Positions 4,792-12,021 of a stretch of 16,840 nucleotides of DNA are shown in pieces (the stretch's first letter is position 1; the number at the start of each line of letters is the position of its first letter). Source of the stretch: UKL13-2 sp044346745 (GTDB lineage Bacteria; Pseudomonadota; Gammaproteobacteria; Burkholderiales; Usitatibacteraceae); contig JBIIYQ010000066.1 of the NCBI GenBank assembly GCA_044346745.1, positions 1 through 16,840 of the forward strand. Direction: 5' to 3'. The notes under the pieces were generated by a model. That model saw only the letters and a program-made list of their open reading frames with translations. It was not told the DNA's origin and ran no database searches. The position numbers were made by a program, and so were the translations under genes.

Positions 4792-6246
4792 ATGTCTACA
4801 AAACCGGCAACAAAAACACCAACAAAAAAACCGACCCTGACTCTTACCAAACCCGTCGCCAAGCGTGGCGCAGAGTCGACTAAGACGAACACAAACGCCA
4901 GCACCGGCAGAACTCATTCGACACGTGCCAAACAAGCGGCTCGGCGTGACGGTCGCGAGCTGCCTGTTGTCAGGGCGAAAACGAAAGACCCGCTGATTGC
5001 GGCAACACCAGCAGCATCTCTCGACAGCAAGGACTATCGATCGAAATCGCAGAACTCACCGAGGCCGCGTGCCGACGGTGCATCCTCGGCGGGAGGCGGT
5101 CGGCGACCGTTCGGGAGTAGACCGCCGCGCGAATCGGAGTCTCTTGGCCAGCGTAGGCCTCGTGAAGCTGACGCCCAGCGGTCGTCTTCACCGCATCGTG
5201 GCGAACCCAACGAGAACAGAGGCAGCACGCGGCCGCCGAGCAAGTTCGGTGAGCGTGCGGACCGAACGCCCGCAGCGGTAAAACCTGTCGGCGATGCCAC
5301 GTCTCGGGAAACGGCAGCGCCTCGGACATTTGTGCCGCGTCCAGCCGGTCGGCGCTCGACAGGGATGGGTATCGGCAACACTGGTGCCGCGCCACGAGGA
5401 GACCGCGCCCAGGTCCCGCGTATTGATGGCAAGACCGGTCGTTACGATGGCAAACGCGACGCTAACGTCACTGCTAAGCCAGCCGCGACTGTTGTTAGCC
5501 AACCCGCGCGTGAGCCGGACGGCATGATTCGGGTTTCCAAACTGCTGTCCGAACAGGGTCTCTGTTCGCGCCGTGAAGCCGACAGCTACATTGCCCGCGG
5601 CTGGGTGTGGGCTGATGGTGAACGTGTCACAGAGCTTGGCACGCGTGTATTGCCGACCGCCAAATTGACGCTCGACCAACACGCGGCGATGATGCAAGAC
5701 CAACGCGTCACGATCCTGCTCAACAAACCCGTCGGGTATGTTTCAGGGCAGGCGGAGGATGGTTACCAACCGGCGAGTGTGCTGATTACTGCCGAGACGC
5801 AGGTGGAGACGGACGAAGAGCGTTTTCAGCACATCAATCGTCGCGGCTTGGCCCCGGCCGGGCGGCTCGATATTGATTCGACCGGACTACTGGTTTTGAC
5901 GCAGGACGGACGTATCGCCAAACAATTGGTCGGTGAGAACAGCCCGGTAGAAAAGGAATACCTCGTACGTGTGGAGGGCAAGCTGGCACCAGGCGATCTC
6001 GAACGCCTGCGTCACGGACTCGAGCTTGACGGTGAGGCGTTAAAGCCTGCGAAGGTGAAATGGCAAAACGCCGACCAGCTGAACTTCATTTTGAAAGAAG
6101 GCAAGAAGCGCCAGATTCGCCGTATGTGCGAGATGGTGGGCTTAAAGGTGATCGGCTTGAAACGTATCCGTATCGGCAATGTGATGCTCGGCGAACTGCC
6201 ACCGGGTAAATGGCGGTTTTTGCGCGGCAATGAGTCTTTCTTATAG
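4792..6246 (+). CDS. rluF: RluF-type 23S rRNA pseudouridine synthase with long basic N-terminus
   Basis: This encodes 484 residues from the ATG at 4792. A TTG 45 bases upstream (4747) is in frame and could be the start; neither has a clear ribosome-binding site. Residues 1-245 are a low-complexity, Arg/Ser/Pro/Thr-rich region, probably disordered. An S4 RNA-binding domain follows (about 246-290, VSKLLSEQGLCSRREAD). The RsuA/RluB/E/F catalytic domain begins with LLNKPVG at 309-315. The catalytic Asp is D360 in GRLDIDSTGLLVLT. The RQIRRMCE at 440-447 matches RluF rather than RluB (which has REVRRLWE). RluF isomerises U2604 of 23S rRNA in E. coli, and can act on tRNA-Tyr. Family is certain, the RluF assignment likely, the exact target inferred. 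The gene is transcribed away from tRNA-Val. Confidence 0.85.
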   Translation: MSTKPATKTPTKKPTLTLTKPVAKRGAESTKTNTNASTGRTHSTRAKQAARRDGRELPVVRAKTKDPLIAATPAASLDSKDYRSKSQNSPRPRADGASSAGGGRRPFGSRPPRESESLGQRRPREADAQRSSSPHRGEPNENRGSTRPPSKFGERADRTPAAVKPVGDATSRETAAPRTFVPRPAGRRSTGMGIGNTGAAPRGDRAQVPRIDGKTGRYDGKRDANVTAKPAATVVSQPAREPDGMIRVSKLLSEQGLCSRREADSYIARGWVWADGERVTELGTRVLPTAKLTLDQHAAMMQDQRVTILLNKPVGYVSGQAEDGYQPASVLITAETQVETDEERFQHINRRGLAPAGRLDIDSTGLLVLTQDGRIAKQLVGENSPVEKEYLVRVEGKLAPGDLERLRHGLELDGEALKPAKVKWQNADQLNFILKEGKKRQIRRMCEMVGLKVIGLKRIRIGNVMLGELPPGKWRFLRGNESFL

Positions 6247-6307
6247 AGTTGACACACCAGCGGTGTCGATTGCCGCGCCAAACGTCACCTTCGTCACATG
6301 ACTCACA

Positions 6308-6313
6308 TATAAT
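6308..6313 (+). promoter_or_regulatory. -10 box of the decarboxylase promoter
   Basis: A perfect TATAAT lies 78 bp before the decarboxylase ATG. The -35 position at 17-bp spacing (6285-6290, TCACCT) is weak, so an activator may be needed. The perfect TTGACA at 6249-6254 is too far away to pair with it. Confidence 0.55.
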
Positions 6314-6342
6314 CCGCCCCTGCATTTCACAATCCCGTTTCC

Positions 6343-6373
6343 GTCCAGTATTTGTCCAGTATCTGTCTGATAC
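6343..6373 (+). promoter_or_regulatory. Three 11-bp-spaced direct repeats in the decarboxylase leader
   Basis: GTCCAGTAT occurs at 6343-6351 and 6354-6362, and the degenerate GTCTGATAC at 6365-6373; the starts are exactly 11 bp apart. They lie between the -10 box and the start codon. One-turn spacing suits a protein bound on one face of the DNA. The role is inferred. Confidence 0.4.
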
Positions 6374-6391
6374 GCGTCCCCGAGAGCCAAC

Positions 6392-8644
6392 ATGAAATTT
6401 CGTTTTCCCATCGTCATCATTGACGAAGACTTCCGCTCTGAAAATACTTCTGGCTTGGGTATTCGCGCACTCGCGGCGGCCATCGAAACTGAGGGCATGG
6501 AAATATTGGGGGTGACCAGTTACGGTGACCTTTCCCAATTTGCACAACAGCAGAGCCGCGCCTCGGCATTCATCCTGTCGATTGACGACGAAGAATTTAC
6601 GCCGGGTCCGGAGTTGGATCCGGCGGTGTTGAATCTGCGTGCGTTTATCGAAGAGATTCGTTTCAAGAACGCCGACATTCCCATCTATCTTTATGGTGAA
6701 ACCAAAACATCGCGCCATCTACCGAACGATGTGCTGCGCGAGTTGCACGGTTTCATCCATATGTTTGAAGACACGCCTGAGTTTGTAGCACGCCACATCA
6801 TCCGTGAAGCGAAGTCCTATCTCGATGGTTTGGCGCCGCCATTTTTCCGTGCGCTGGTGCATTACGCACAAGACGGCTCCTACTCGTGGCACTGCCCCGG
6901 ACACTCGGGCGGCGTGGCGTTTCTGAAGTCACCGATTGGCCAAATGTTCCATCAATTTTTTGGTGAGAACATGCTTCGCGCCGACGTGTGTAATGCGGTG
7001 GAAGAGTTGGGCCAGTTGCTTGACCACACCGGTCCTGTCGCCGCTTCTGAGCGCAACGCAGCACGCATTTTTAACGCCGATCATTGTTTCTTCGTGACCA
7101 ACGGTACGTCAACTTCCAACAAGATGGTGTGGCACGCCAACGTGGCTCCGGGTGACACGGTCATTGTTGATCGTAACTGCCATAAGTCGATACTGCACGC
7201 CATCATCATGACGGGCGCGAACCCGGTTTTCTTGATGCCGACGCGTAATCACTTGGGCATCATTGGTCCGATTCCATTGTCTGAGTTTTCGCCGGAAGCG
7301 ATTCAGCGAAAGATCGATGCGAACCCATTCATCACCGACAAGACGGCAAAACCACGCATTCTCACCATCACCCAATCAACCTACGACGGTGTGATGTACA
7401 ACGTCGAGATGTTGAAAGACAGTCTCGGTAGCCGGGTAGAGACACTTCACTTCGACGAAGCGTGGCTGCCGCATGCAACCTTCCACCCGTTCTACAAAGA
7501 TATGCACGCGATTGGCGACGTCAACAACGGCCGCCCACGCTGTAAAGACGCAGTGATTTTTGCCACACACTCAACACACAAGTTGCTGGCAGGTATTTCG
7601 CAGGCCTCACAAATTCTTGTACAAGAATCCGAGACCGTGAAGCTCGACCGCACACGTTTCAACGAAGCCTATTTGATGCATACCTCGACCAGCCCACAAT
7701 ACGCCATCATTGCTTCGTGCGACGTGGCCGCTGCGATGATGGAACCCCCGGGCGGCACGGCGCTGGTAGAAGAATCGATTGCCGAGGCGCTCGATTTCCG
7801 TCGCGCAATGCGCAAAGTTGACGATGACTTCGGTAAGGATTGGTGGTTCAACGTTTGGGGTCCCGATAAATTGGCCGAGGAGGGTGTCGGCAACCGTGAG
7901 CAGTGGATGTTGAAGGCGAATGAAAAGTGGCACGGTTTTGGCAATTTGGCAGCGGGATTTAACCTGCTTGATCCGATCAAGTCGACCATCATCACGCCGG
8001 GACTCGATGTCTCCGGTAAATTTGCCAAGACGGGTATACCCGCGTCCATCGTCACCAAGTTTTTGGCCGAGCACGGTGTGATCGTGGAGAAGACGGGCCT
8101 GTATTCGTTCTTCATCATGTTCACCATCGGCATCACCAAAGGCCGCTGGAATACGTTGCTCACTGCGTTGCAGCAGTTCAAGGATGACTACGATCGTAAC
8201 CAACCGATGTGGAAGATCCTGCCTGAGTTCGTGGCGACACAGCCGCAATATGAGCGTGTGGGATTGCGCGACCTCTGCCAGCAGATTCACGACATGTATA
8301 AAGCGCACGACATCGCGCGCCTGACCACTGAGATGTATACCTCGGATATGCAACCCGCCATGAAACCCGCCGATGCGTTCGCCAAGATGGCGCATCGCGA
8401 GCTCGATCGTGTGCCAATTGATGATCTGGAAGGGCGCATCACCGGCATCTTGCTGACGCCGTATCCGCCGGGTATTCCGTTGCTGATTCCCGGTGAACGC
8501 TTTAACAAGACCATCGTTCAGTATTTGAAGTTCGCTCGCGACTTCAATGCTCGTTTCCCTGGCTTCGAGACCGACATTCACGGATTGGTCGAAGATGAGG
8601 TCGATGGCGAGTTGCGTTACTTCGTGGACTGCGTCCGTGTCTGA
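6392..8644 (+). CDS. Lysine/arginine/ornithine decarboxylase (PLP, LdcA-type)
   Basis: This encodes 750 residues and starts at the ATG at 6392, preceded by GAGAG. It is a fold-type I PLP enzyme of the bacterial inducible decarboxylase family, releasing CO2 from a basic amino acid to give a polyamine. Residues 1-135 form the response-regulator-like wing domain. The PLP-binding core includes HCPGHSGG (about 169-176) and NGTSTSNK. D355-E-A-W lies in the cofactor pocket, and K397 in STHKLLAG forms the Schiff base. The C-terminal domain ends with the PYPPGIPLLIPGE motif that builds the active-site edge. Length and sequence resemble Pseudomonas aeruginosa LdcA (751 residues, lysine). Whether the substrate is Lys, Arg or Orn cannot be read safely. 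It is monocistronic with its own promoter and no adjacent antiporter, unlike cadBA acid-response operons, so a biosynthetic or housekeeping role is more likely. Confidence 0.93.
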   Translation: MKFRFPIVIIDEDFRSENTSGLGIRALAAAIETEGMEILGVTSYGDLSQFAQQQSRASAFILSIDDEEFTPGPELDPAVLNLRAFIEEIRFKNADIPIYLYGETKTSRHLPNDVLRELHGFIHMFEDTPEFVARHIIREAKSYLDGLAPPFFRALVHYAQDGSYSWHCPGHSGGVAFLKSPIGQMFHQFFGENMLRADVCNAVEELGQLLDHTGPVAASERNAARIFNADHCFFVTNGTSTSNKMVWHANVAPGDTVIVDRNCHKSILHAIIMTGANPVFLMPTRNHLGIIGPIPLSEFSPEAIQRKIDANPFITDKTAKPRILTITQSTYDGVMYNVEMLKDSLGSRVETLHFDEAWLPHATFHPFYKDMHAIGDVNNGRPRCKDAVIFATHSTHKLLAGISQASQILVQESETVKLDRTRFNEAYLMHTSTSPQYAIIASCDVAAAMMEPPGGTALVEESIAEALDFRRAMRKVDDDFGKDWWFNVWGPDKLAEEGVGNREQWMLKANEKWHGFGNLAAGFNLLDPIKSTIITPGLDVSGKFAKTGIPASIVTKFLAEHGVIVEKTGLYSFFIMFTIGITKGRWNTLLTALQQFKDDYDRNQPMWKILPEFVATQPQYERVGLRDLCQQIHDMYKAHDIARLTTEMYTSDMQPAMKPADAFAKMAHRELDRVPIDDLEGRITGILLTPYPPGIPLLIPGERFNKTIVQYLKFARDFNARFPGFETDIHGLVEDEVDGELRYFVDCVRV

Positions 8645-8707
8645 TTGTCTGGCACGAGATCCTGCTGGCGAAAATTGCGCACATTGTTCTATCGGCCCTC
8701 GCTGAAA

Positions 8708-8741
8708 CATCAACAGAAACCCAGCTGGGTTTCTGTTGATG
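8708..8741. terminator. Perfect 34-bp palindrome between convergent genes
   Basis: CATCAACAGAAACCCAG is followed directly by its exact reverse complement CTGGGTTTCTGTTGATG, with no spacer. It sits between the stop of the decarboxylase (+) and the stop of the alkene reductase (-), so a shared bidirectional terminator is the natural reading. It lacks a clean U-tract on either side, so this is not certain. Confidence 0.6.
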
Positions 8742-8757
8742 GGACAACAGGCGAAAC

Positions 8758-9840
8758 TCAGACGCTGGGATAATCGGTATAGCCTTTTGCACCGGGTGTA
8801 TAAAGCGTCGACATATCTGGGGCATTCAGCGCCGCACCTTTCTGCATGCGAGCCACAAGATCAGGGTTGGCCAAGAAGGCACGCGCGTAGCCGATCATGT
8901 CGGCGCGGCCATCATTCAACGCGGCTTCTCCAGTCGTGGCATCAAATCCACCCGCAAGAATGAACGGCCCATCAAACGCTCTGCGCAGCGCAAGTTTGAA
9001 CGCTTCCGGCACCGGCGGTGCGCCCATCGCTGAGTGATCGAGTACGTGCAGGTACGCCAATTTCATTGCCGAGAGCTCGTTCACCAGCGCCAAATACTGT
9101 GGCTCCAAATCAGAGAACGGTCCAGTGCTGTTAAAGACGCCGTAAGGTGAGAGTCGGATACCAACACGCTCGGCACCAATGGCGGCGACTGTGGCACGCG
9201 CAACCTCGAGGGCAAAACGATTCCGCGCGGCGCTAGAGCCACCGTAACCGTCAGTACGGGTGTTGACGTTGGCGTTCAAGAATTGTTCGATCAGATAACC
9301 ATTGGCCGCATGTAACTCGACACCGTCAAATCCTGCCTCAACCGCGAGATTGGCGGCCATTGCGTATTCAGACACAGCGTGATCGATATCGGCTTGGGTC
9401 ATCGCGCGTGGTTGGCTGTGCGGTTGCATGCCCTTGCTATCGGTATACATTTCGCCGGGGCAGATGGCATCGGTTGGGCCAACCACTTCGGCACCTGCCG
9501 GAAGATTCGCGGCTTGGGTCACGCGGCCAGTGTGCATAAACTGGATGTAAATCTTGCCGCCTTTGGCGTGAACGGCATCGGTGGTGAGCTTCCAGCCGGC
9601 GACTTGTGCGGCGTTATAGAGCCCTGGGATACGCGGGTAGCCAATGCCGTTAGGTGATGGGGATGAACCCTCGGTGATGATGAGACCTGCGCTGGCCCGT
9701 TGGCCGTAATACTCCGCCATCAGCGCGTTTGGGGTGTTGGCATCAACGGCGCGACTGCGCGTCATGGGCGACATGACAGCACGATTGACGAGAGTGATGT
9801 TGCCAATTTTGACGGGTGTAAACAATTTGGTAGCGGACAT
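8758..9840 (-). CDS. Old Yellow Enzyme-family alkene reductase
   Basis: This encodes 360 residues beginning MSATKLFTPVKIGN, the usual length for the family. The fold is an FMN-binding TIM barrel that reduces activated C=C bonds, nitro compounds or maleimides with NAD(P)H. Motifs seen: MSPMTRSRA (23-31), AEYYGQRASAGLIITE (42-57) and GWKLTTDAVHAKGGKIYIQFMHTGR (82-106). H177 and N180 in HAANGYL bind substrate, with Y182 as the likely proton donor. NTRTDGYGG is at 193-201, GGFD at 297-300 for phosphate binding, and the C-terminal YTDYP is typical. The His/Asn pair is as in OYE1 and morphinone reductase, whereas NemA and PETN reductase have His/His, so I do not use nemA. A weak TTGGAA precedes the start. 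The gene is divergent from the gcv operon and convergent with the decarboxylase. The physiological substrate is unknown; quinone or electrophile detoxification is usual. Confidence 0.93.
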   Translation of the reverse strand: MSATKLFTPVKIGNITLVNRAVMSPMTRSRAVDANTPNALMAEYYGQRASAGLIITEGSSPSPNGIGYPRIPGLYNAAQVAGWKLTTDAVHAKGGKIYIQFMHTGRVTQAANLPAGAEVVGPTDAICPGEMYTDSKGMQPHSQPRAMTQADIDHAVSEYAMAANLAVEAGFDGVELHAANGYLIEQFLNANVNTRTDGYGGSSAARNRFALEVARATVAAIGAERVGIRLSPYGVFNSTGPFSDLEPQYLALVNELSAMKLAYLHVLDHSAMGAPPVPEAFKLALRRAFDGPFILAGGFDATTGEAALNDGRADMIGYARAFLANPDLVARMQKGAALNAPDMSTLYTPGAKGYTDYPSV

Positions 9841-10134
9841 GTTTTTCCAATAAATGGGGGAGTAGCGGGATTGGGAGGCGGGAAGTGTCGTGAGTCGGGC
9901 GTGAGTGGACGCTTGAACAGCAATCTTGCGGTCGTTCTACAGGTGGGGGATGGCATGCGCATTACAAGCCAGCCCAAGCCTCTCTCGGGAAGCTGATTCG
10001 ATATAGATTAGAAAATGAAACTCGCCATTCCACGGGCATCTTCAGCAAAAAATGCGCGGAGGTGCCCGCCAATAGTCGACTTTGCCTTCTTCTTAATCGC
10101 ACCTAATTCCGAACTATGAAACCCCTCAATCAGC
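9841..10134. other. Divergent intergenic region between alkene reductase and gcv leader
   Basis: No gene is supported here; open frames in it are short and lack family features. It should hold the alkene reductase promoter, but I see no convincing -35/-10 pair. A hairpin at 10033-10068 pairs CGGGCATCTTC with GGAGGTGCCCG. Its two non-Watson-Crick positions are both G-U wobbles, and only in plus-strand RNA. Confidence 0.4.
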
Positions 10135-10140
10135 TAGAAT
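10135..10140 (+). promoter_or_regulatory. Likely -10 box of the gcv operon
   Basis: TAGAAT lies about 15 bases before the riboswitch begins, as expected for a transcript that starts just ahead of the aptamer. No good -35 box is seen at 16-18 bp. Confidence 0.4.
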
Positions 10141-10154
10141 GCCGAGGCTTTCAC

Positions 10155-10341
10155 GTCGTGTGGGAGAGCGCTGCCGCAACCGGGCAGCCGCCGAAGGCGT
10201 AATCACCCGAAATCGCTCAGGTACCGAGAACCACACAGACGGGCAACTCTGGAGAGAGGTCGCAGATGTCATGCGGCTCGCCGAAGGTGATACCGGATCA
10301 GTTACCCGGGAAACTCTCAGGCATCAAGGACAGAGGGGACC
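10155..10341 (+). promoter_or_regulatory. Tandem glycine riboswitch (two aptamers)
   Basis: Two consecutive glycine aptamers are recognisable. Aptamer 1 (about 10158-10240) has GTGTGG/CCACAC as its P1 stem, then GAGAGCG, CCGCCGAAGGCGTAA and CGCTCAGGTACCGAGAA. Aptamer 2 (about 10246-10340) has CTCTGGAGAGA, TCGCCGAAGGTGATACC, GGGAAACTCTCAGGCATCAAGGA and a closing CAGAGG. A short linker joins them, as in classical tandem glycine riboswitches. These bind glycine and usually switch on glycine cleavage genes when glycine is plentiful. The position directly upstream of gcvT fits exactly. Confidence 0.93.
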
Positions 10342-10505
10342 CTGCGCACGGTAAGGTGACTTCACCTGCTGTGCAGCGCGGGATCGCCGTCTGCGGTGCT
10401 CGCCGTACAGTCCGTACGTGTCCGCTCCTCAACGCCGCTCCGCGCTGCTCGCGACGGTGCCGACACCTTTCGGTGCGCAGGGGTCATCCATTTAGGACCC
10501 ACACC
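10342..10505 (+). promoter_or_regulatory. gcvT leader / riboswitch expression platform
   Basis: This non-coding stretch holds a long hairpin (10346-10374: GCAC/GTGC outside, AGGTG-ACTT-CACCT inside) and a small CACC/GGTG stem. GGGTC (10481-10485) can pair with GACCC (10496-10500), whose stem overlaps the TAGGA ribosome-binding site at 10493-10497. The lack of a U-run after the hairpins favours translational over intrinsic-termination control. The frame is open across this region and the riboswitch, but that is incidental. Confidence 0.5.
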
Positions 10506-11588
10506 ATGCTCAAACGCACCCCTCTTTTTGAAACCCACCTCGCGTGCAACGCGAAGATGGTCGATTTCGGCGGTTGGGAAATGCCGTTGCACTACGGCAG
10601 CCAAGTCGAAGAACATCATCAGGTTCGCCGTCACGCCGGCATGTTTGATGTTTCGCACATGCTCAACGTGGACATCAGGGGGGACGACGTGCGCGGTTTC
10701 TTGCGCATGCTGGTCGCCAACAATGTTGATAAGTTGCAAATGCCGGGCAAGGCGTTGTACTCCTGCATGCTCAACCCGCAGGGTGGTGTGATTGACGATC
10801 TCATCATCTACTTCCTGAGTGAATCGCACTTTCGTATTGTCGTGAATGCGGGGACTGCGGAGAAAGACGTCGCGTGGATGCAGCAACAAGCCTCTGCGAC
10901 CCATTCGAGTTTGACCATCACCCCGAGGCGCGACCTCGCCATGATCGCCGTGCAGGGCCCCGCAGCGCGAGAGGCGGTTTGGTCGGTATGGTCGCAGACG
11001 CGCGATGTCACGGAAGGATTGGTGCCATTCTCGGCGCAGGTGAACGCTGACGTGATGATCGCCCGCACCGGTTACACCGGCGAAGACGGTTTTGAGATTG
11101 CGCTCCCCGCACACGAAGCGCCAGCGCTCTGGAACGCATTGAAGGTGGCGGGGGTCGCCCCAGCGGGTCTCGGCGCACGCGACACGTTGCGCTTGGAAGC
11201 AGGCATGAATCTATATGGTAATGACATGGACGAATCGGTTTCGCCGCTTGATGCGGGGTTGGCTTGGACCGTCGACATGAAAACACCGCGTGCCTTTATT
11301 GGCCGCGATGTCTTGGAAGCAAACGGCAAACAGCGTGCGTTCGTCGGTTTGAAATTACTCGATCGCGGCGTGTTACGCGCCCACATGAAAGTCGTCACGT
11401 CGCTCGGCGACGGTGAAATCACCAGCGGCACACACTCACCGACGCTGGGCTTCTCAGTGGCGATGGCGCGTGTCCCTGTTGGCGTCGCTATCGGCGACAC
11501 CGTCAGTGTCGATATTCGTGGCAAATTGATGCCAGCACTAGTTGTCAAAATGCCGTTTGTGCGCAACGGCAAAGCCCTCATTTCTTAA
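10506..11588 (+). CDS. gcvT: Glycine cleavage system T protein (aminomethyltransferase)
   Basis: This encodes 360 residues. The ATG at 10506 is chosen because the protein then begins MLKRTPLFETH, in register with E. coli GcvT (MAQQTPLYEQH). The frame upstream runs through the riboswitch. The T protein takes the aminomethyl group from the lipoyl arm of GcvH, releases ammonia and passes the methylene to tetrahydrofolate. Visible motifs: MVDFGGWEMPLHYGSQ (18-33), GMFDVSHM (45-52), ALYSCMLNPQGGVIDD (83-98) with the catalytic Asp, TGYTGEDGFEIALP, and GLGARDTLRLEAGMNLYG. The C-terminal barrel ends FVRNGKA. It is the first gene of the gcvTHP operon, 37 bp before gcvH, under the glycine riboswitch. 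It is complete and normal in length. Confidence 0.96.
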   Translation: MLKRTPLFETHLACNAKMVDFGGWEMPLHYGSQVEEHHQVRRHAGMFDVSHMLNVDIRGDDVRGFLRMLVANNVDKLQMPGKALYSCMLNPQGGVIDDLIIYFLSESHFRIVVNAGTAEKDVAWMQQQASATHSSLTITPRRDLAMIAVQGPAAREAVWSVWSQTRDVTEGLVPFSAQVNADVMIARTGYTGEDGFEIALPAHEAPALWNALKVAGVAPAGLGARDTLRLEAGMNLYGNDMDESVSPLDAGLAWTVDMKTPRAFIGRDVLEANGKQRAFVGLKLLDRGVLRAHMKVVTSLGDGEITSGTHSPTLGFSVAMARVPVGVAIGDTVSVDIRGKLMPALVVKMPFVRNGKALIS

Positions 11589-11625
11589 TCCTGCAATCAC
11601 GTCATTCATTTTTTCTGGAGACCAT

Positions 11626-12009
11626 ATGAACATCCCAGCCAATCTCAAATACACCAAAAGCCACGAGTGGATCCGCTTGGAGGCCGACGGCACGCTCACC
11701 ATCGGCATTACCGATCCCGCGCAGGAAATGCTTGGGGATTTAGTGTTTGTGGGTGAAGTGAAAGTCGGTGAGACGTTGAGCGCTGGTGAGACCGCCGGCG
11801 TGGTGGAATCGGTAAAAGCAGCCTCCGACATCTATGCGCCGGTGACCGGTGAAGTTACAGAATTTAATGGCGAACTCGATGCCGCACCCGAGTCGCTCAA
11901 CGGTGCTCCGTACGACAACTGGATTTTCAAAATGAAGCCCGCTAACGCAGAAGATGTTTCTAAGCTGCTCGATGCGGCCGCCTATCAAGCGGTTGCCACT
12001 GCCGGTTAA
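11626..12009 (+). CDS. gcvH: Glycine cleavage system H protein (lipoyl carrier)
   Basis: This encodes 127 residues. TGGAG lies five bases before the ATG at 11626, giving MNIPANLKYTKSHEW, the standard H-protein start. K64 in ESVKAASDIYAPVTGEV is the lipoylation site. The protein shuttles the aminomethyl group from GcvP to GcvT and electrons to lipoamide dehydrogenase. The hammerhead lipoyl fold motifs GITDPAQEMLGDLVFV and LNGAPYDNWIFKM are intact. It lies between gcvT (37 bp gap) and gcvP (about 10 bp gap), so translation is likely coupled to gcvP. Confidence 0.97.
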   Translation: MNIPANLKYTKSHEWIRLEADGTLTIGITDPAQEMLGDLVFVGEVKVGETLSAGETAGVVESVKAASDIYAPVTGEVTEFNGELDAAPESLNGAPYDNWIFKMKPANAEDVSKLLDAAAYQAVATAG

Positions 12010-12021
12010 TCAGGAGTCATG

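Noticed and set aside
5188..5703. Several 130-170-residue minus-strand frames opposite the pseudouridine synthase N-terminus
   Set aside because: The low-complexity GC-rich coding sequence creates open frames on the other strand; none has a plausible start signal or motif.
6249..6254. Perfect TTGACA as -35 box for the decarboxylase
   Set aside because: It lies 53 bp from the TATAAT, far from the 16-18 bp needed, and no -10-like hexamer lies at the right distance.
7607..8713. 368-residue minus-strand open frame across the decarboxylase
   Set aside because: It is antisense to a well-conserved gene, with no family features. Long antisense frames are common in GC-rich genes.
10266..10505. In-frame N-terminal extension of gcvT by 80 residues
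   Set aside because: It would translate the glycine riboswitch; the ATG at 10506 gives an N-terminus in register with known GcvT and has a nearby ribosome-binding site.
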